Positions 45,319 to 57,849 of a stretch of 64,000 nt of DNA are shown piece after piece. Source of the DNA: Lenzites betulinus (lineage: Eukaryota; Basidiomycota; Agaricomycetes; Polyporales; Polyporaceae). The translations under genes were made by a program, and so were the position numbers. Each line of letters begins with the position of its first letter. Position 1 is the first letter of the stretch. Location: positions 1 through 64,000 of the forward strand of contig JABYQU010000048.1 in the NCBI GenBank assembly GCA_022264855.1, written 5' to 3'. The notes under the pieces were generated by a model. It worked only from the letters and a program-made list of their open reading frames with translations, did no database searches and had not been told where the DNA came from.

Positions 45319-46217
45319 ATGGCAATCGTGCTCATCGACGCGCTCCCGAGGTACATCTCCCCGGAGGAACATAGGAATCTGGTCGCGTCGACGCCCGCGT
45401 CTTTCGCCGACATCCCGGCCGTCCTGCGCCACAAGGAAGAAAACGTCTCGGTCTCCCTTGACCCCCCGCTCGACGCGTTTTCTGCCGCAGACGCGGCTAG
45501 CGGTACGCTATATGTCATAGAGAGGTGCGCAGTTCCTTTGAAAGCGCCCAAACTTTCGCTGATTGTTTCCCAGCCACCTTGTATTCATGTCCGCCGCGGG
45601 GCGCGGATTCCAGCTCGAATACCCTGCGATCACCCTCCATGCCATTTCTCGCGCCGAGAACGGCCCCTCCATCTACTGTCAACTCGACGATGCCCCAAGT
45701 ACCGTTCCGAACGGACAACCAAATGGACAACACGCGAACGAGGAAGAGGACGTCGCGGACATGCGCGAACTGACGATCGTACCAACAAACGCATCTGCTC
45801 GTGGGTATTCCGTACTATGATCACGGGTACCTCCATCTCATGTCCATTATCACAGTCGAGCCCATCTTCGAGGCACTTTCGCTCTGCGCGTCTCTGCATC
45901 CAGACCCGCACGCGGTGGACGAGATGGACGACGACGACGACGCGTTCGTCGACCCGGGCGAATTCGAGACCTTCAACGGGACCGCAGATGAGGAGCTCAG
46001 CGAGGTCGGGAGGGTGCGCAGCGATTTCCTCAATGATAACCGTTACGCCCCGTACTAGACACCGCGCGCCAACCTGCTTTTTGGTTCCTTCATATTCCCG
46101 CAGGCTGCACTTGCGCATCTAGAGAGCATCATCTACGACCCGTTTGACAAGCCCGCGCCTGCCGAGCAGTTCGAGGACGCACCGGAGGACGGCGAACAAA
46201 AACCCGAGTCGAAATAG
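45319..46217 (+). CDS. pICln-like methylosome subunit
   Basis: Four exons. The N terminus (MAIVLIDALPRYISPEEHRN) is followed by the PH-like Voldacs domain: GTLYVIESHLVFMSAAGRGF, QLEYPAITLHAISRAENGPS, IYCQLDD. An acidic insertion (EEEDVADMRELTIVP) separates the strands, then LEPIFEALSLCASLHPD and an acidic DDDDDAFVDPGEFETF. The C-terminal exon encodes AALAHLESIIYDPFDKP and an acidic tail. pICln chaperones Sm proteins to the PRMT5 methylosome before snRNP assembly, linking it to the U1-70K and other splicing genes nearby. The stop at 46217 lies about 140 bases from the convergent NUP159 stop. Confidence 0.9.
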
Positions 46218-46358
46218 GAGAAGACATTTGCGACGAGTGGCCAGCCCTGTGATGCGCGAGTGTGGTTGAATGTAGCTGTAGCCTACGCTAGACAGATGAT
46301 AATACATGGCGTTTTACAGCGGGTTGTACGTGATAGTCATCGTGCGGTCGTATTTGCA

Positions 46359-49300
46359 TCATTTCATAGCGGCCCCAAATCCATCCGCAATCCAAGACGA
46401 TCCAAGATCCTTCTCTTCCTCTTTCACCTTCACTGCTGGCTCGCTCGGCTCCACTTTTACCGCACTGAACGCAGTGAACCCCGGTATCGCCTGCTTCGCG
46501 TGGTCGAACTTCGGCAGAGGACCCCAGCTGAAGCCCGCAGGAGGCGGCAGCTCCGCAGGTTTGGTGGTTCCCTGGCCGGCGGGCACGGATTTCTGGTGCT
46601 GCTTCTCCTTCCCTGCGCGCATTGCACCGAGCCTGGGTGCGGGTGAGCCAGTGTCTGCGGCGGTCGACCACGAGAGCGGGGGGCCGAAGCTCCCCGGGGG
46701 AGGTGGGGTCCATACGGGGGGCGCAGAACCAGGTGTGGATGGGAAACCGTTGCCCATCCCCGCCGCGAACGCTGCGCCGACGCCGAGCCCAGAATCAGGC
46801 GCGAGTAAGGGTTTGCGCGAGGAGCGCACCTCGCGCGGAGGCGGAAGCACATCGACAGCCTTGGTGTTCAGCAGAGGCTCTTTGCGCGCCTTGAGGAGTG
46901 CACGCTTGAGCTTCTGTGCGCTGCGCTCGGCGTTGAGCGCCGCCGCCGTCGAGGCGGCGATGTTGGGTGTAACTTCGCGCCCTATCCGCTCTGCACGGTC
47001 AGGGAGACGTTTGTCGCGGGTGGAAGGCGTGGAGAAGGAGAGCTTCCCGCGAGTAGAAGTGAGCTCTATCTGGGCGACGCGGTCGGCAAGTGATGACACG
47101 TCCCCCTCTTCCTGGTCGATAGCTAGGTCGATGTTACGATAGGTGCGGTTGATCGTGTCTAGCGAGGGCGGCCTACAAAAATGTCAGAGGCGTACGAAGC
47201 TTGAGACTACTGCATGGACCTACTTGATGCTGGGCTTGCCATCCTTCAGGCTGTTCAATTTCTTCTTGGACGCTTGGATATGATCTTCAAGTTGTTGAAT
47301 TCGCCCGCGCATCGTCTGAACCGCTCCGTGTTAGTCGTTGTCATCCACAAAGTCCCGTGTACTCACCCTGATCTCCCTACGCAATTGAGCTTGCGTCTCA
47401 AGATGATCTGGGCTCAGGGTGCGCGCCTTGAGCATGCGAGCGAACTCCGTGTCCTGGGACGCCCTATGGAAACGCGCGATTTCCTCTTTCCGCGTCGTCG
47501 CTGTCGCTACTCTTCAGTACGGCTTGGTGACACGCGCGAGCATTATCTCTTACCTTTGAGCATATCACTCTCGAGTTCCCGGATGGTAGTGATGCAAGTG
47601 GCCTTCTCTTTCTCCCACTTCTCCAGCTCTCGCCCGACCTCCTTCATGATCTCCTTGAACTGCGCTAGGTCGCCGAGGATCCACTTCGTGGGGTCACCCA
47701 GGTCTTCTACCGTTTTGTTGCCACTCCCGGGTTTGTTGAGCTGTGTAGTACGCGCGCTAGCACGTTTCGCGAGTGCCTTGAGCTGTGAAGTGCGTCAGTG
47801 AGATGAATGGAAGTCGAGCGTGATAACAACGTACGTCTTCAAGCTCCTTCCCGAGACTAGAGAAGAGGTAGAGACATTCTGTTTGCATTCCCTGTGCGAC
47901 CGTTGCTTGCGATGGAGGTGGTGGCTTGGCAGGCGCAGTCGCAGACGGCGGCGCGGGTAGTTTGGAGGATCCACCGATTCCGCCGAACCCAGATGGCTTT
48001 GAGGTTTGCGTGGGTGTGCCAAACCCGAAGCTGCTACTGCCGAAGGCCGGTGCGGGTAGTTTGGCGGGAGGAGAAGCCGAGGCACCCGCGGCGGGAGGAG
48101 CGGGAGACGGGGGTTTCTCTGCTGGCGGCGTGAGCGGCTTCGAGGACAAGCTGGGTGAGCCGAAGACGGGTGCGGCGGGCTTTTGGCTGAAGATGCCGCC
48201 AGTTGGTGCAGCAGCCTTGCCCCCGAAGATTCCACCAGTAGGTGCAGTGGTCTTATCCCCAAATGCGGTTGGCTTTTGTCCGAAGATACCTCCTTGGGGT
48301 GCTGTAGGGGGCGAGAAAACCGGGGGTGCGTTGAAAATTGAAGTGCCTGGAGCGCCCGGGCCCTTGAGCGGCGGGCTACTAGACGGCTTCGTTGGCTCAG
48401 CAGGAGGCGTCGCAGGCTTCGCGCCGAAGATGGGAGAGCTGGTCCCAGGGGATAGCGTGAAAGGCGATGAAGACGGCGGCTTGACACCTGCGCCAAGGCC
48501 GAATAGTATCGGAGGAGTCTTGGGCCTGGATGTCGCGGGGCCTTTGCCAGAGGCCGGGGAAAACGCTGGAGAGGCTGAACGAGCTTTCTTGTGTGGGGAT
48601 TGCTCACGATCTTCCTCTTCCTCCTCCTTCACCCCTTCTTCGTCGGAGCCGTCATCCCCGCTGATAGGTTCACTAGCTAGGGGCGAGCTGCGCGTGGGAC
48701 GAGTGGAGGGCCGTCCGACACCAAGCAGCCCTGAGTTGGGGGAGGGAGACGGCGAGGATGTGGCCGGGGCGGACGTAGAACGAGCTACGGGTATGGGAGG
48801 GCTTGATGCAGGCGAACCCGGAGGCGTGGTGCTTCCTTCTCGCGCGGGGGCCTTACCCTTACTGTCTGGCGTCGGAGGGTTGAAAATAGGAGCGGGCAGT
48901 GGTCCAGAAGGAGAACCTGGCGGAGTGGAGCTGCCCTGACGCGGTGGAGGGAGCTTCGGACTTTCGGGTTCGACCTTGATCACTGGCACCGGGACAGGGA
49001 TCTTCGACGAGGATGCACTGCTAGGCTTCGCAGCATCTTTGGAGAGGAAAGCGCCGCCAACAAAGGGCGAGGGTGTGCTCTTTGGGGCCACCGGCTGCTT
49101 GGCCGTGGGGGATTCGGGAGGTGTGTGTGATTGAACGGAAGTTTCTGCCTCTTCTTCTTCCTCCTCCTCTTCGCTTTCTTCGCCTTCATCCTCCTCGTCT
49201 GATCTAAGGAAGTCGTCGATGCCATCGTCGCCCGGGTCGCTACCCTCGTCGTCATCCTGGGACCGGAACGATATGTTCCCTCCCTCGTCGTCCTCATCTT

Positions 49301-52300
49301 CCTCTTCCTCCTCTGAGACCACAAAAGCATTAGCTCGTGGTCGCTGCGCTAGAATATTTTGAAACTTACCTTTGTTCGCAGCAGCCTGCTTGAGAGAGGC
49401 AAACACAGACACAGGCTTCTTCCACGCATCCGCAGTCTTGCTGGTCCCGACAGTCTTGTCGTCCTCGCTTGATTCGCCTTCCTTCTCTCTCAACATGTCG
49501 CTGAAGCTCTTCTTGGGTGTACCGGCGCTGGCGGCGAAGGGGCTCGTCGTATTGCTGAACGCACTGAACGCGCTCGAGGTGGTAGTACTCGACGAAGCGG
49601 CGGCAGGGGTAGCGGTTTTTCCGAAGGGCGACGGGCTCGAGCCAAAGCCGGGCTTGCCAAAGAACGAGGTCTGTCCAAAAGCCGCGGGCGAGCCGAAGGC
49701 CGTGGACGGCTTCGTTGCAGCGTCCTTGTCCTCCGTTTTCGCTGCGCCGAAGGATGTCTGGCCAAACGCCACGTTGGGCTGCGTACTGGACGAAGACTTT
49801 TGGGAGAAGGGCGTGGTGGTGGGTGTCGTGCTCCCGAATGCGCCGAACCCGCTCTGGAGTTTGGGGAAGGCGTTCGTCGACGTTGCCAGACCGCCGAATG
49901 CGCCGCCAAACGCAGGTGTGGCGGGAGTGGTGCTGGGCGCGGCGGGCATGGAGGGTTTATTAGCGGGAGTCGCGAGTGGTGTTGCAGTGGGAGATACGGG
50001 GGTCGTGGGTGTCTCTGGGGAGCTCGCTGGACTGCCGGAGGTGGTTGCAGCGGGTGAGAATGCCGATGTCTGCGATCCTCCAAAAGCGCTGGAAAAACTG
50101 GATCCAGAGCCAAACGCTGGCTTTGCTTCCTGTTGCGCCGGTTTGTCCTCACTTGCGGTAGCCCATACCGGCTTTGACTCCCCAGAAGATGACTTCTGCT
50201 GTGCGACGGCGCCAAATGCGCTCGTACCAGCAGATGCAAAGCTGGCGAATCCTCCTGTAGATGGTGTCGTCGAGGCCGGCTTGGGAGGAGTTGAGGTCGG
50301 AGTGGCTGTCTGCCCGAATGCGGAGGGCTTCCCGAAGGCGGATTGTCCGAACGATGACTGGCCGAAGGACGACTGACCAAAAGACGACTGGCCAAATGAC
50401 GACGTCCCGAAGGTACTTCCCTGGCTTGACTGTCCCAAGGCGCCAAACGCGCCGCTCGTGGTCTTGGGTGACTTCGCAGGGGCGAACGCGCTGGCCGCGG
50501 GCTCAGCTGGCTTCGCGGGCGCGAACGCGCTAGCGGCCGAAGATTCTGCAGGCTTGGAAGCACCGAAGGCATTGCCTCCACCAAAGGCACTTCCAGTGGG
50601 AGCCGAAGATTCCTGTGAGGTGCTGCTCGCCCAGACGGGTTTGGTGTCAGGCGTCGTAGGCTGCGATGCACTCGCAAAGGATGTCGGTGCTGCGGCGAAC
50701 GCCGCGAATCCTCCCCCGCTGCTTCCACCAAAAGCGCTGGCCGTGGCCGGCTTAATTGGTGTGGTCGTCGCACCGAAAGAAGTGTTACCGAATGCAGGAG
50801 CCTTGCCAAAGGATGACTGCCCGAAGCTGGACTGTCCGAACGCGGACTGCCCGAAAGCGGGTGCGGGGGACGCGGTGGCTCCGAAGCCAGATTGGCCGAA
50901 ACTAGACTGGCCAAAGCTAGACTGGCCGAATGCAGACGCAGGTTTTGTTTCGGCAGTGCCTGTGTTTGACGTATCGCTTTCGGAGGTTGGTTTGGTAGAG
51001 AACGCGGACGACGACCCGCCGCCGAATGCACTCCCGCCACTGCTGAATGCACCGCCCCCAAATGCGCCCGTAGATCCGAAGGCAGAGGGACCGCTCCCAC
51101 CGAACGCTCCAAAACCGGTGCCGGGCTTGACTGGTCCTGCACCGAAAGCAGCAAACGACGGGCTAGCGGTGGCGCCGCTGCCAAATGGTGAGCTTGACGA
51201 AGACGAACTCTGTGGCGCCCCGAAAGAACCAAACATAGATGCGGCGCCCCCACCAGACTTTGTCTGAGAGCTGTCACTATCCTCACCACCGCCGAGGGAC
51301 ATGCCGCCAAATCCTGCGTCTGTCCCCGAGTTCATAGAATCTTCGGTGGCCGATGCCATTTCGACAGACACCGAAGGGGTGGACGGCGCTTGGAGGGCCT
51401 GCGGCTGCGAGGGAGAGCCGAATCCGAATGTTGTGGTGCTCCCGAACTTGGCTGGCGCGCCTGAGAAAGCACTAAACCCTGCGGATGTCCCTGACGCGGC
51501 ACCCGCAGCGAACGCGTTCGGTAGACTGGGACTGGGGGTAGTCGCAGCAAAAGGACTTGGATTCTGAGTTGGGTTGCTTGAAGTAGAGACTGCGGGCGAA
51601 ATGGAGGCTGGGGTGGCGGAGGGCGTGGCCATTCCGGGGTACGCACGTCCTTGGGTTTGGATGATGTGCCAGCCTGTCAGCGTACCGTCGCTCGCATATA
51701 AGAACATGATAGGTGGGGGAGGGACATCAGATTCTTCGCCTGAGGGCCCAGTATACTTGAACGGCTCGTTGTTAGTCAGGTCCAACTCGAGTCCAAGGAG
51801 GACGGTCTCGTTCATATCTGCATCCAGAGGGACGGAAGGTGTGGAAGTTTCTTCGAGTGTCAAGTTATACCAGGAATCGAGCGGAGAAGTGCCAGGCTGA
51901 GCCAAACTGCCGATAAGTCCTATATCGGAGGAAGTACTGTCGCCGATGAAGAGCAGCAGCCTCGATGGCTCCCAGCCGCGCAGAGTCACGATGAAAGCCC
52001 CGGGAGGTCTAAGGCCAGGAAACGGCAAATATGGGCAAGTGAGCTTGACATGCCCGGCCGTATTCGCCCTAGAGTCAAGAGACAAGATGTAATGACTTTG
52101 CTCGGCCTCCGAGTCGGCTCGACCGCCTGGGACGTATATGGCGTGAAACTCGGTATTCGAGAGCCAGACCGTGGATATCACACTCTGCCCATCCAGCCCT
52201 TGTGGCCTAGGAACGACGGTTTTCGGAGCGGACGTGTCGGTCGGGCTGAAGGTGACAACGTCTCCATTTTCGAGCCCTATAGCTATTTGTTTCCCTTTGG

Positions 52301-53122
52301 GTGACCAAGAGACTGATGAAACGTCAGCATGCGTTGGTATATCGACTGTTACAAGGACATACCCGAGGCGGGGTTCGTTGCAGGAGATCCTCCGGCGTTC
52401 CATCCTCCGACAGTGGCCATTTTGTGAACGTCGATGATTTCCACCGGGAGCTCGTCGGCGGCTTCCCTAACAAGAGCAACGACCTCGATATCCGCGGGAC
52501 TGGGGTGAATGTCGCGGATGGGATTCCGGGACGTGAAGGGAAAGGTGTGAAGGGAGGAAATCCCGGAGGGCGACTGAAAGGCAGCCTGGGAGTCGTATAC
52601 GCTGAGAGGGCCATTGGTAAAGGCGACGAGGAGGCGGGCCTCGTCGTGAGTGAATGCAACGATGTGTGGTGTGGCGGGGAGAGGGGACGTGACGCGGGGC
52701 TGAATGGAGAGCGGGCCGTCGGAGGATGTGGCGGAGAAGACAACGTGCAGGTCGGCCAAAGGGGAGAGCGCGAGGGCTAACGAAGGGTGGTCAAAAACAT
52801 GTAGAGGGAACAGTCAAGGTTGGAGCACGTACCGTGAGTACCGTCTGTGTTTCGAATAGCAGCTGCGAACCAGCCGGCGCGGTTCGCGACTGCAAAGAGG
52901 CGGGGCCTGCCCGGGAGGGCGTCCAGGTCGATGGGTTGAGGGGAGAGACGGAGGCGCGAACGTTTGTTCAGTAGCCTCAGCGCGAGGAACTATAGGTGCT
53001 AGATGAATGCTATGCGGCGCAGGACGAAAGGAAATACGAACCTCTGCCTCATTCTCCGAGGCCTCCCTGGATGTTCGCTGGAGCTGCGGATGTGGCGCGG
53101 GCTGCAGGCGGTTGACGTTCAT
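46359..53122 (-). CDS. NUP159: FG nucleoporin NUP159/NUP214
   Basis: The largest gene here. Small 5' exons (start MNVNRLQP at 53122) encode the beta-propeller with blades around LRLLNKRSRLRLSPQPIDL, LSPLADLHVVFSATS, PHIVAFTHDEARLLVAFTNG and VSWSPKGKQIAIGLENGDVV. One exon of about 4.5 kb follows, with the propeller end (MFLYASDGTLTGWHIIQ), then dozens of FG repeats in Ser/Gly/Ala-rich context, including FGQSSFGQSSFGQS runs, an acidic EEEEE/DDE cluster and further FG motifs. The 3' exons form the C-terminal coiled coil (TIRELESDMLKG, RTMRGRIQQLEDHIQASKKK) that anchors it to the NUP82 complex. It docks Dbp5/DDX19 on the cytoplasmic face for mRNA export. Around 1,900 residues; some small splice sites are approximate. 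Confidence 0.92.
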
Positions 53123-53364
53123 GGTGTATGTGCAGGGCGTATCAGGGCGCGGGGATCATAAGGCGGCGTTCGTGGGGCGCGAGGAGGAGGGAGGACGGGG
53201 TGTGAGGGTGAGGGAGGAGAGAGAGAGGGACGCGCGCGCGACGCGTCGTGGTCGCGTGGGCGCAAGGGTCGACCCAGCCGACCGCGCTCACTCTCTTGCG
53301 CTCTCTGCCTGGCTCGCCCTGGTCGTCGTCGCCGTCGCATGCATCGCCGGCGCCGTCGCACACG
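53123..53364. promoter_or_regulatory. Shared divergent promoter, NUP159 and 5-phosphatase
   Basis: 242 bases between start codons, with a GAGGGAGGA/GAGAGAGAG purine stretch at about 53184-53230 (pyrimidine-rich toward NUP159). Confidence 0.5.
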
Positions 53365-56300
53365 ATGTCCGCTCCCCAGGTTGCTCTCCCGCCCATCCAG
53401 TCCCCGCCGCCCCTCGACATCGCCGCCCTCGGCCCTGCCTCCTCCGCAAACAGCCCGGACATTTCCAGAGAGCCCACTCCCCGCCCCCCGCGTCCACGTC
53501 CGTCCCTCCAATCCTCTGCCGCGAGAACGACACTGACTTGCTCTGCAGAACACTCCAACGTCCTCGCCCGTCTCCAGGCCCTCTTTCCGTCCCAGCACCC
53601 CCAGCCAAGCACTGTCCTTGCCCCAGATGCCTCCGCGCCCTCCCCACCTCCGCCCCCGCTCCCTCCCAAATTCATCAAGCTGCGCATACTAACATGGAAC
53701 ATGCACGACTCCATCCCCAAGGTCTGCTTCTGCATTCCCCACGAATATCTGCATCCGTCATAACATACCTCCTGCAGGGCGACGTCGAAGAGCTCCTCGG
53801 TTCCGTCTCTCTCTCCAACCCGCCCCTTCCTTCTGAGGATACCCCTGCAGACCTCCCCTCCTTCCCGCTCAATGCAGATCACCCATATCATGTCGTGGTT
53901 GTGTAAGTCTCCCTTTGAATGTTTCTCCATGCGCCCGCCTCTCATCGACTACCATCATAAGTGCAGGTCAGGAATGTCCCAGTGCATCCGGTCCGTCTGT
54001 ACTCTGTCTGTGCATCTGTGTGCTTCTCTCACATCACACCTCTAGGAATTCCGATGGCGTTCGGTGCTGGCTTCAAGCTTAACAATAAGGACAACTCGCG
54101 TTCAAGACACTCCCTACTCCCCGCCGACCCCGACGAATCCTTACACCGCAAGAGTGGCGAGACCGATCTACTATCTCCTACAGGCGACAAGCTGCATGAC
54201 CATCACCATCCCTTGTCTAGCTGGTCGTCCGTTCTCGAGAACTGGTATTGCCAACCCCTCATCACAGGCCCCAACGGCGCGGTGGCCTCAGAGCCCAACC
54301 TGAAAGGCCCGCACGAGATTCAGCGCATAGGTCCTTACGAGCTTCTCGTGAAAGAGCGTATGATGGGACTCTATCTGGCCGTTTTTGTTCACCGAGAAGC
54401 AAAGCCGCTCGTCCAAGGTAGCTGCTTATGTCCAGGCGCCTTCCCACTTCTAACCACCACCCCAGGCACCTCAAGGTCAGCTGTGACGACTGGGCTTATT
54501 GGCGGCCGCGTCGGTAACAAGGGCGGCGTTGGCGTAAGCATCAATCTGGCCGGCACCACGTTGCTCTTCATTAATGCACACCTTGCTGGTAAGATTTTTG
54601 ACTGGCGCGGACTAATTACTGGACTGACACTGCGTAGCGCACGAGGGGAGAGTGCAACACCGCCTAGCGGACCTCGCCAAGATCAAGGTCGGTCTATGCT
54701 GTTTGTACAATGTAGCAACAGCCCTCAGTAGTTCTTTAGGCCGAGCTCTCAGTTGATGACTTCCTCGCTTCCAGCGACCCACGAATAATGGCAGAAGGTG
54801 AGTTTCCCTTCACCATGCTATAACAGTCGCTCATTAGGCAACAGATATCACCGACCGCTTCGACTTCAGTTTCATATTTGGAGATCTCAACTTCAGATTG
54901 GACGTTACTCGGCTGCACGCTGACTGGCTCATCTCGCGCAAAGGTATAATCAGTCGTGTCGCGCTGGTAGACGAAGCTCACCGGAGCTTTCGTAGACTAC
55001 GAGCAAGCTCTCGAGTTCGACCAGCTCCGCAAGCTGATGGCCATGGGAGACTGGTTTGCAGGATTCAACGAGGCGGCCATCCGCTTTCCGCCCACGTTCA
55101 AGTACGATGTGTACAAGCGCTCACGACATCGTTCCTTCAAACGACCGTCCCCGAAGCCTGGCGCAAGCACACCACGCCACGAGAAGTTGCTGTCGGGAGT
55201 CGTGGAACAGGACAACGAGAGCGTGACGATGCCTGATGACCGGGCGTCACAGCGTGGGGTGGAAGCTGAAGACGAGGGAGAGGAAGATGGCGATGGTGAT
55301 GGCGAGGCTGCCTCTTTAGCCTCCTCCGCTTGGACCTCCTTGCGCTCACGTCAGACGGATTTCGATCCCGACGACGAGGAGATGGACAGCTCCCCTCCGT
55401 CGGCGGGTGTATTTGGTCAATCGCCTCCCGCGAGTGCGAGCAGCGCACATCTGGTGCACAAGATGTGGTCGGCAACCGCTGCGCACAAGGCAAAACAGAA
55501 GTGGGTCGCCCTCTGGACTGCCTCTACCAGCCCTACTGGCCAGAGCCCGAAACAGAAGAAGCGTCACAAGTGGCGGCAGAGCTGGGCATCCGCGAAGTCA
55601 CCTCCGCCTTCGAGACGCCAGAGCGAGAACGCTGCAGACGATATTCCCCCACCATCACCCATCGATCCTGCGGACCCCAGGCAGAGCAAGGCGAGTCGGA
55701 ATAAAGAGTTTCAGGCGATGCTCTTGGACGCGGAGAACGCACGGCCACATAAGCATCTTGCGCTCAGCGAGAACAATGTTGATCTGGAGGCGGAAGAAGA
55801 GAAGGGGGTGTATGATTCGTCGCACAAGCAGCGGGTCCCGAGCTGGTTTGTGCGCTTCCGTGCGCTCAGTTGCCGTGTGCTGACCCCGTTGCATACAGGT
55901 GCGACCGCATTCTGTGGAAGACCACGATCAAGCCCGACCACGGGTCTGACACGGAGGACGACGAGTCACAGCGATTCATGCCCCTCCGCACGAAGATGGG
56001 CCAGATATTTCATGCCCTTCGGCCCTCGTCTATGCGTTCGCGCAGGGACTCTACGTGGTCGATGAATCATCCTGAAATCCCGCAGCACCCTGCAAGTGCG
56101 GGGGACCAGCCATTACACCTTCTGCCGCCACTCACGCCGCAGTTCCCTGGTAGGACAAGTCTCGAGACCCGTCAGGCGTCATCCCCTTCCCCTACCTATT
56201 CTAGGGGCAATCATCCCCGTAGGTTACCACAAGTGCGGTCCGTTGATTCCTTCCCGAAGACGACAGGAAACTATGCCATCTACCGCGCGCAATCGCACGA

Positions 56301-56700
56301 GCCCCCGCAGATCACGGTCGGCGGCGGCGGGAGTGTGCCTATGCGGCACGCGAACACGATCTCCCCGGTGGTCAACGTCGGGGCCCTCTCCGCCAGCCCA
56401 GTCCAGACTGTTGTTGACCAGGACAACTCTTTGGAGCCGGCCACGGCGCCGAACTCGTCATCGTCGACAGGCCCACCCGTCTTCCGTTGGCTGTTGCCAT
56501 TCCTCTACCGTGATGGTACACAGCAGCCTGTCGCCCAGCCTGCGGAGTCGCCGGGGACTCCAAGGCCATCGGCGCCGCCGCCTCGGCGAGGAGACGTCGT
56601 ATGTCTCAAATATGACACGCTCGACGACCGGGGGATGCGGAGGTTGGAGGGGCGCAGCGACCATAGACCGGTCATTGGGTCGTATGCGCTGTACATCTAG
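53365..56700 (+). CDS. Inositol polyphosphate 5-phosphatase (IPPc)
   Basis: Multi-exon. After a Pro/Ser-rich N terminus (MSAPQVALPPIQSPPP) the catalytic domain begins at ILTWNMHDSIPK, then VVVVAGQECPSASGIPMAFG (an acceptor at about 53960 ending in AAG keeps this frame). GGRVGNKGGVGVS, FIFGDLNFRLD, FPPTFKYD, QRVPSWCDRILWK and C-terminal RSDHRPVIGSYAL are the magnesium- and phosphate-binding motifs. The enzyme removes the 5-phosphate from phosphoinositides or inositol phosphates. Two long insertions interrupt the fold: about 250 acidic/Ser/Lys-rich residues between FKYD and PSWCDR, and about 220 Ser/Pro-rich residues between ILWK and SDHRP. No Sac1 domain is visible, so it is not a synaptojanin. 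About 960 residues. Confidence 0.9.
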
Positions 56701-57046
56701 ATAGATTACGATACTCTAGCTGCTATTCGTTGCGAGCGGGACAGCGTCCCCTGGCCGTACCATATACCTCACGCTTTTCTCTCAGCTTTACGTTAACGGT
56801 CACGGACGTTTGTACTGACTCGGCGTATACCATCTGGACGGTGTTTGGAGGCGCGGACGGTGGATGCAGGGACGCCTACTGGTTTGGAGGATGGTGTTCC
56901 GCATCGTAATTGATGTTGCTGCGAAACATGTTCTTGTTGGATTATGCAGTGTGGTACCGCGCAAGCGAGAACAGGTATTACATTTACGGGCTCTCGTCTC
57001 CGCGCAGATAATGATGTTGAGTACATCTAGCTTTCAGTCCCGGTGC
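56701..57046. other. Convergent 3' region
   Basis: 346 bases between the 5-phosphatase and COX12 stop codons. No coding or repeat signal seen. Confidence 0.5.
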
Positions 57047-57625
57047 TCAGGGCTCGAGCGAGGCGGGGAAGGTGCCGTTCTCGCGCTGCTCATCCCACTT
57101 GTTGATCTGGAGGGGGCAAGGTTAGACTATGGGTGGGAGAACGTGAGCGGTGACATACCCATTCGTCTATAGGGTGCGTCGGATAGGGGGAGGGCTGGTG
57201 GTTAGGGTGCGACTAGACAGGAGCAAGAAGTAACGGACTGGGGCAGAGAGAGTTGTAGGCGCGCTTGAACTGCTTGCAGGGCGCGTAGTCGTCGCCCTTG
57301 GCGGCGATGCACTTGAAGTAGTCCGTGTAGTTCTGGAAGCTGTTGGGGGAGCGGCGGGGGAGGGGGGCAACACGAGGCGCGACGTCAACGTCAGGGAGCG
57401 TTTTGGACGAGAAAGAGCACGGACCAGTGACGGGTCTGGTTCGTGTTGGGGAACCGGGCTGGAGGGGCTCGATGAGCTACCAGGGGTCGTTGCGGAGACA
57501 AGCGTGCTCACCGTCGAACCCAGCGGTCTGGAGGACGTATTTGCTGTGGCGACGCGGCGTCAAAAATTGCTGCAAGAGGTTACAAGAGGGACACGCGGGG
57601 AGACGAACCTAGAGAGATCAGACAT
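57047..57625 (-). CDS. COX12: Cytochrome c oxidase subunit VIb
   Basis: Six exons (57625-57609, 57543-57512, 57458-57425, 57339-57239, 57176-57169, 57106-57047) sum to 84 codons, so 83 residues. It reads SSKYVLQTAGFDARFPNTNQ, then CFQNYTDYFKC and CKQFKRAYNSLCP, the twin CX9C/CX10C pattern of COX6B with four cysteines for two disulfides, then WINKWDEQRENGTFP at the end. Imported to the intermembrane space through MIA40. Exon 5 is an 8-base microexon (encoding most of the residues joining CP to EW). Length is normal for the family. Divergent from PRP18. Confidence 0.95.
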
Positions 57626-57849
57626 GGCGGAGTGCGGAGGTGGGGAGAGGAGAGATAGAGACGGAGAGGGCGTGGTCGGAGGAGAACGTTGGCAAACGGG
57701 CGCGCGCGGACTCGCCCGACCCAGTCCGGCATCCCGCGCCTCGACTCCTCCCATCACCTCCAGCCACCGTCCCCGCACTCTCCTCCATACAGTCCGCAAC
57801 CACTACACCGGTACTGCTTGCCAACCCAACCTACACATCTGCCTTAGCT
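57626..57849. promoter_or_regulatory. Shared divergent promoter, COX12 and PRP18
   Basis: 224 bases between start codons, with a CTCCCATCACCTCC-type pyrimidine stretch near 57745-57760. No TATA evident. Confidence 0.5.

Noticed and set aside
47926..48939. Long plus-strand frames across the NUP159 FG exon
   Set aside because: Antisense shadows of the repeated Gly/Ser/Ala codons.
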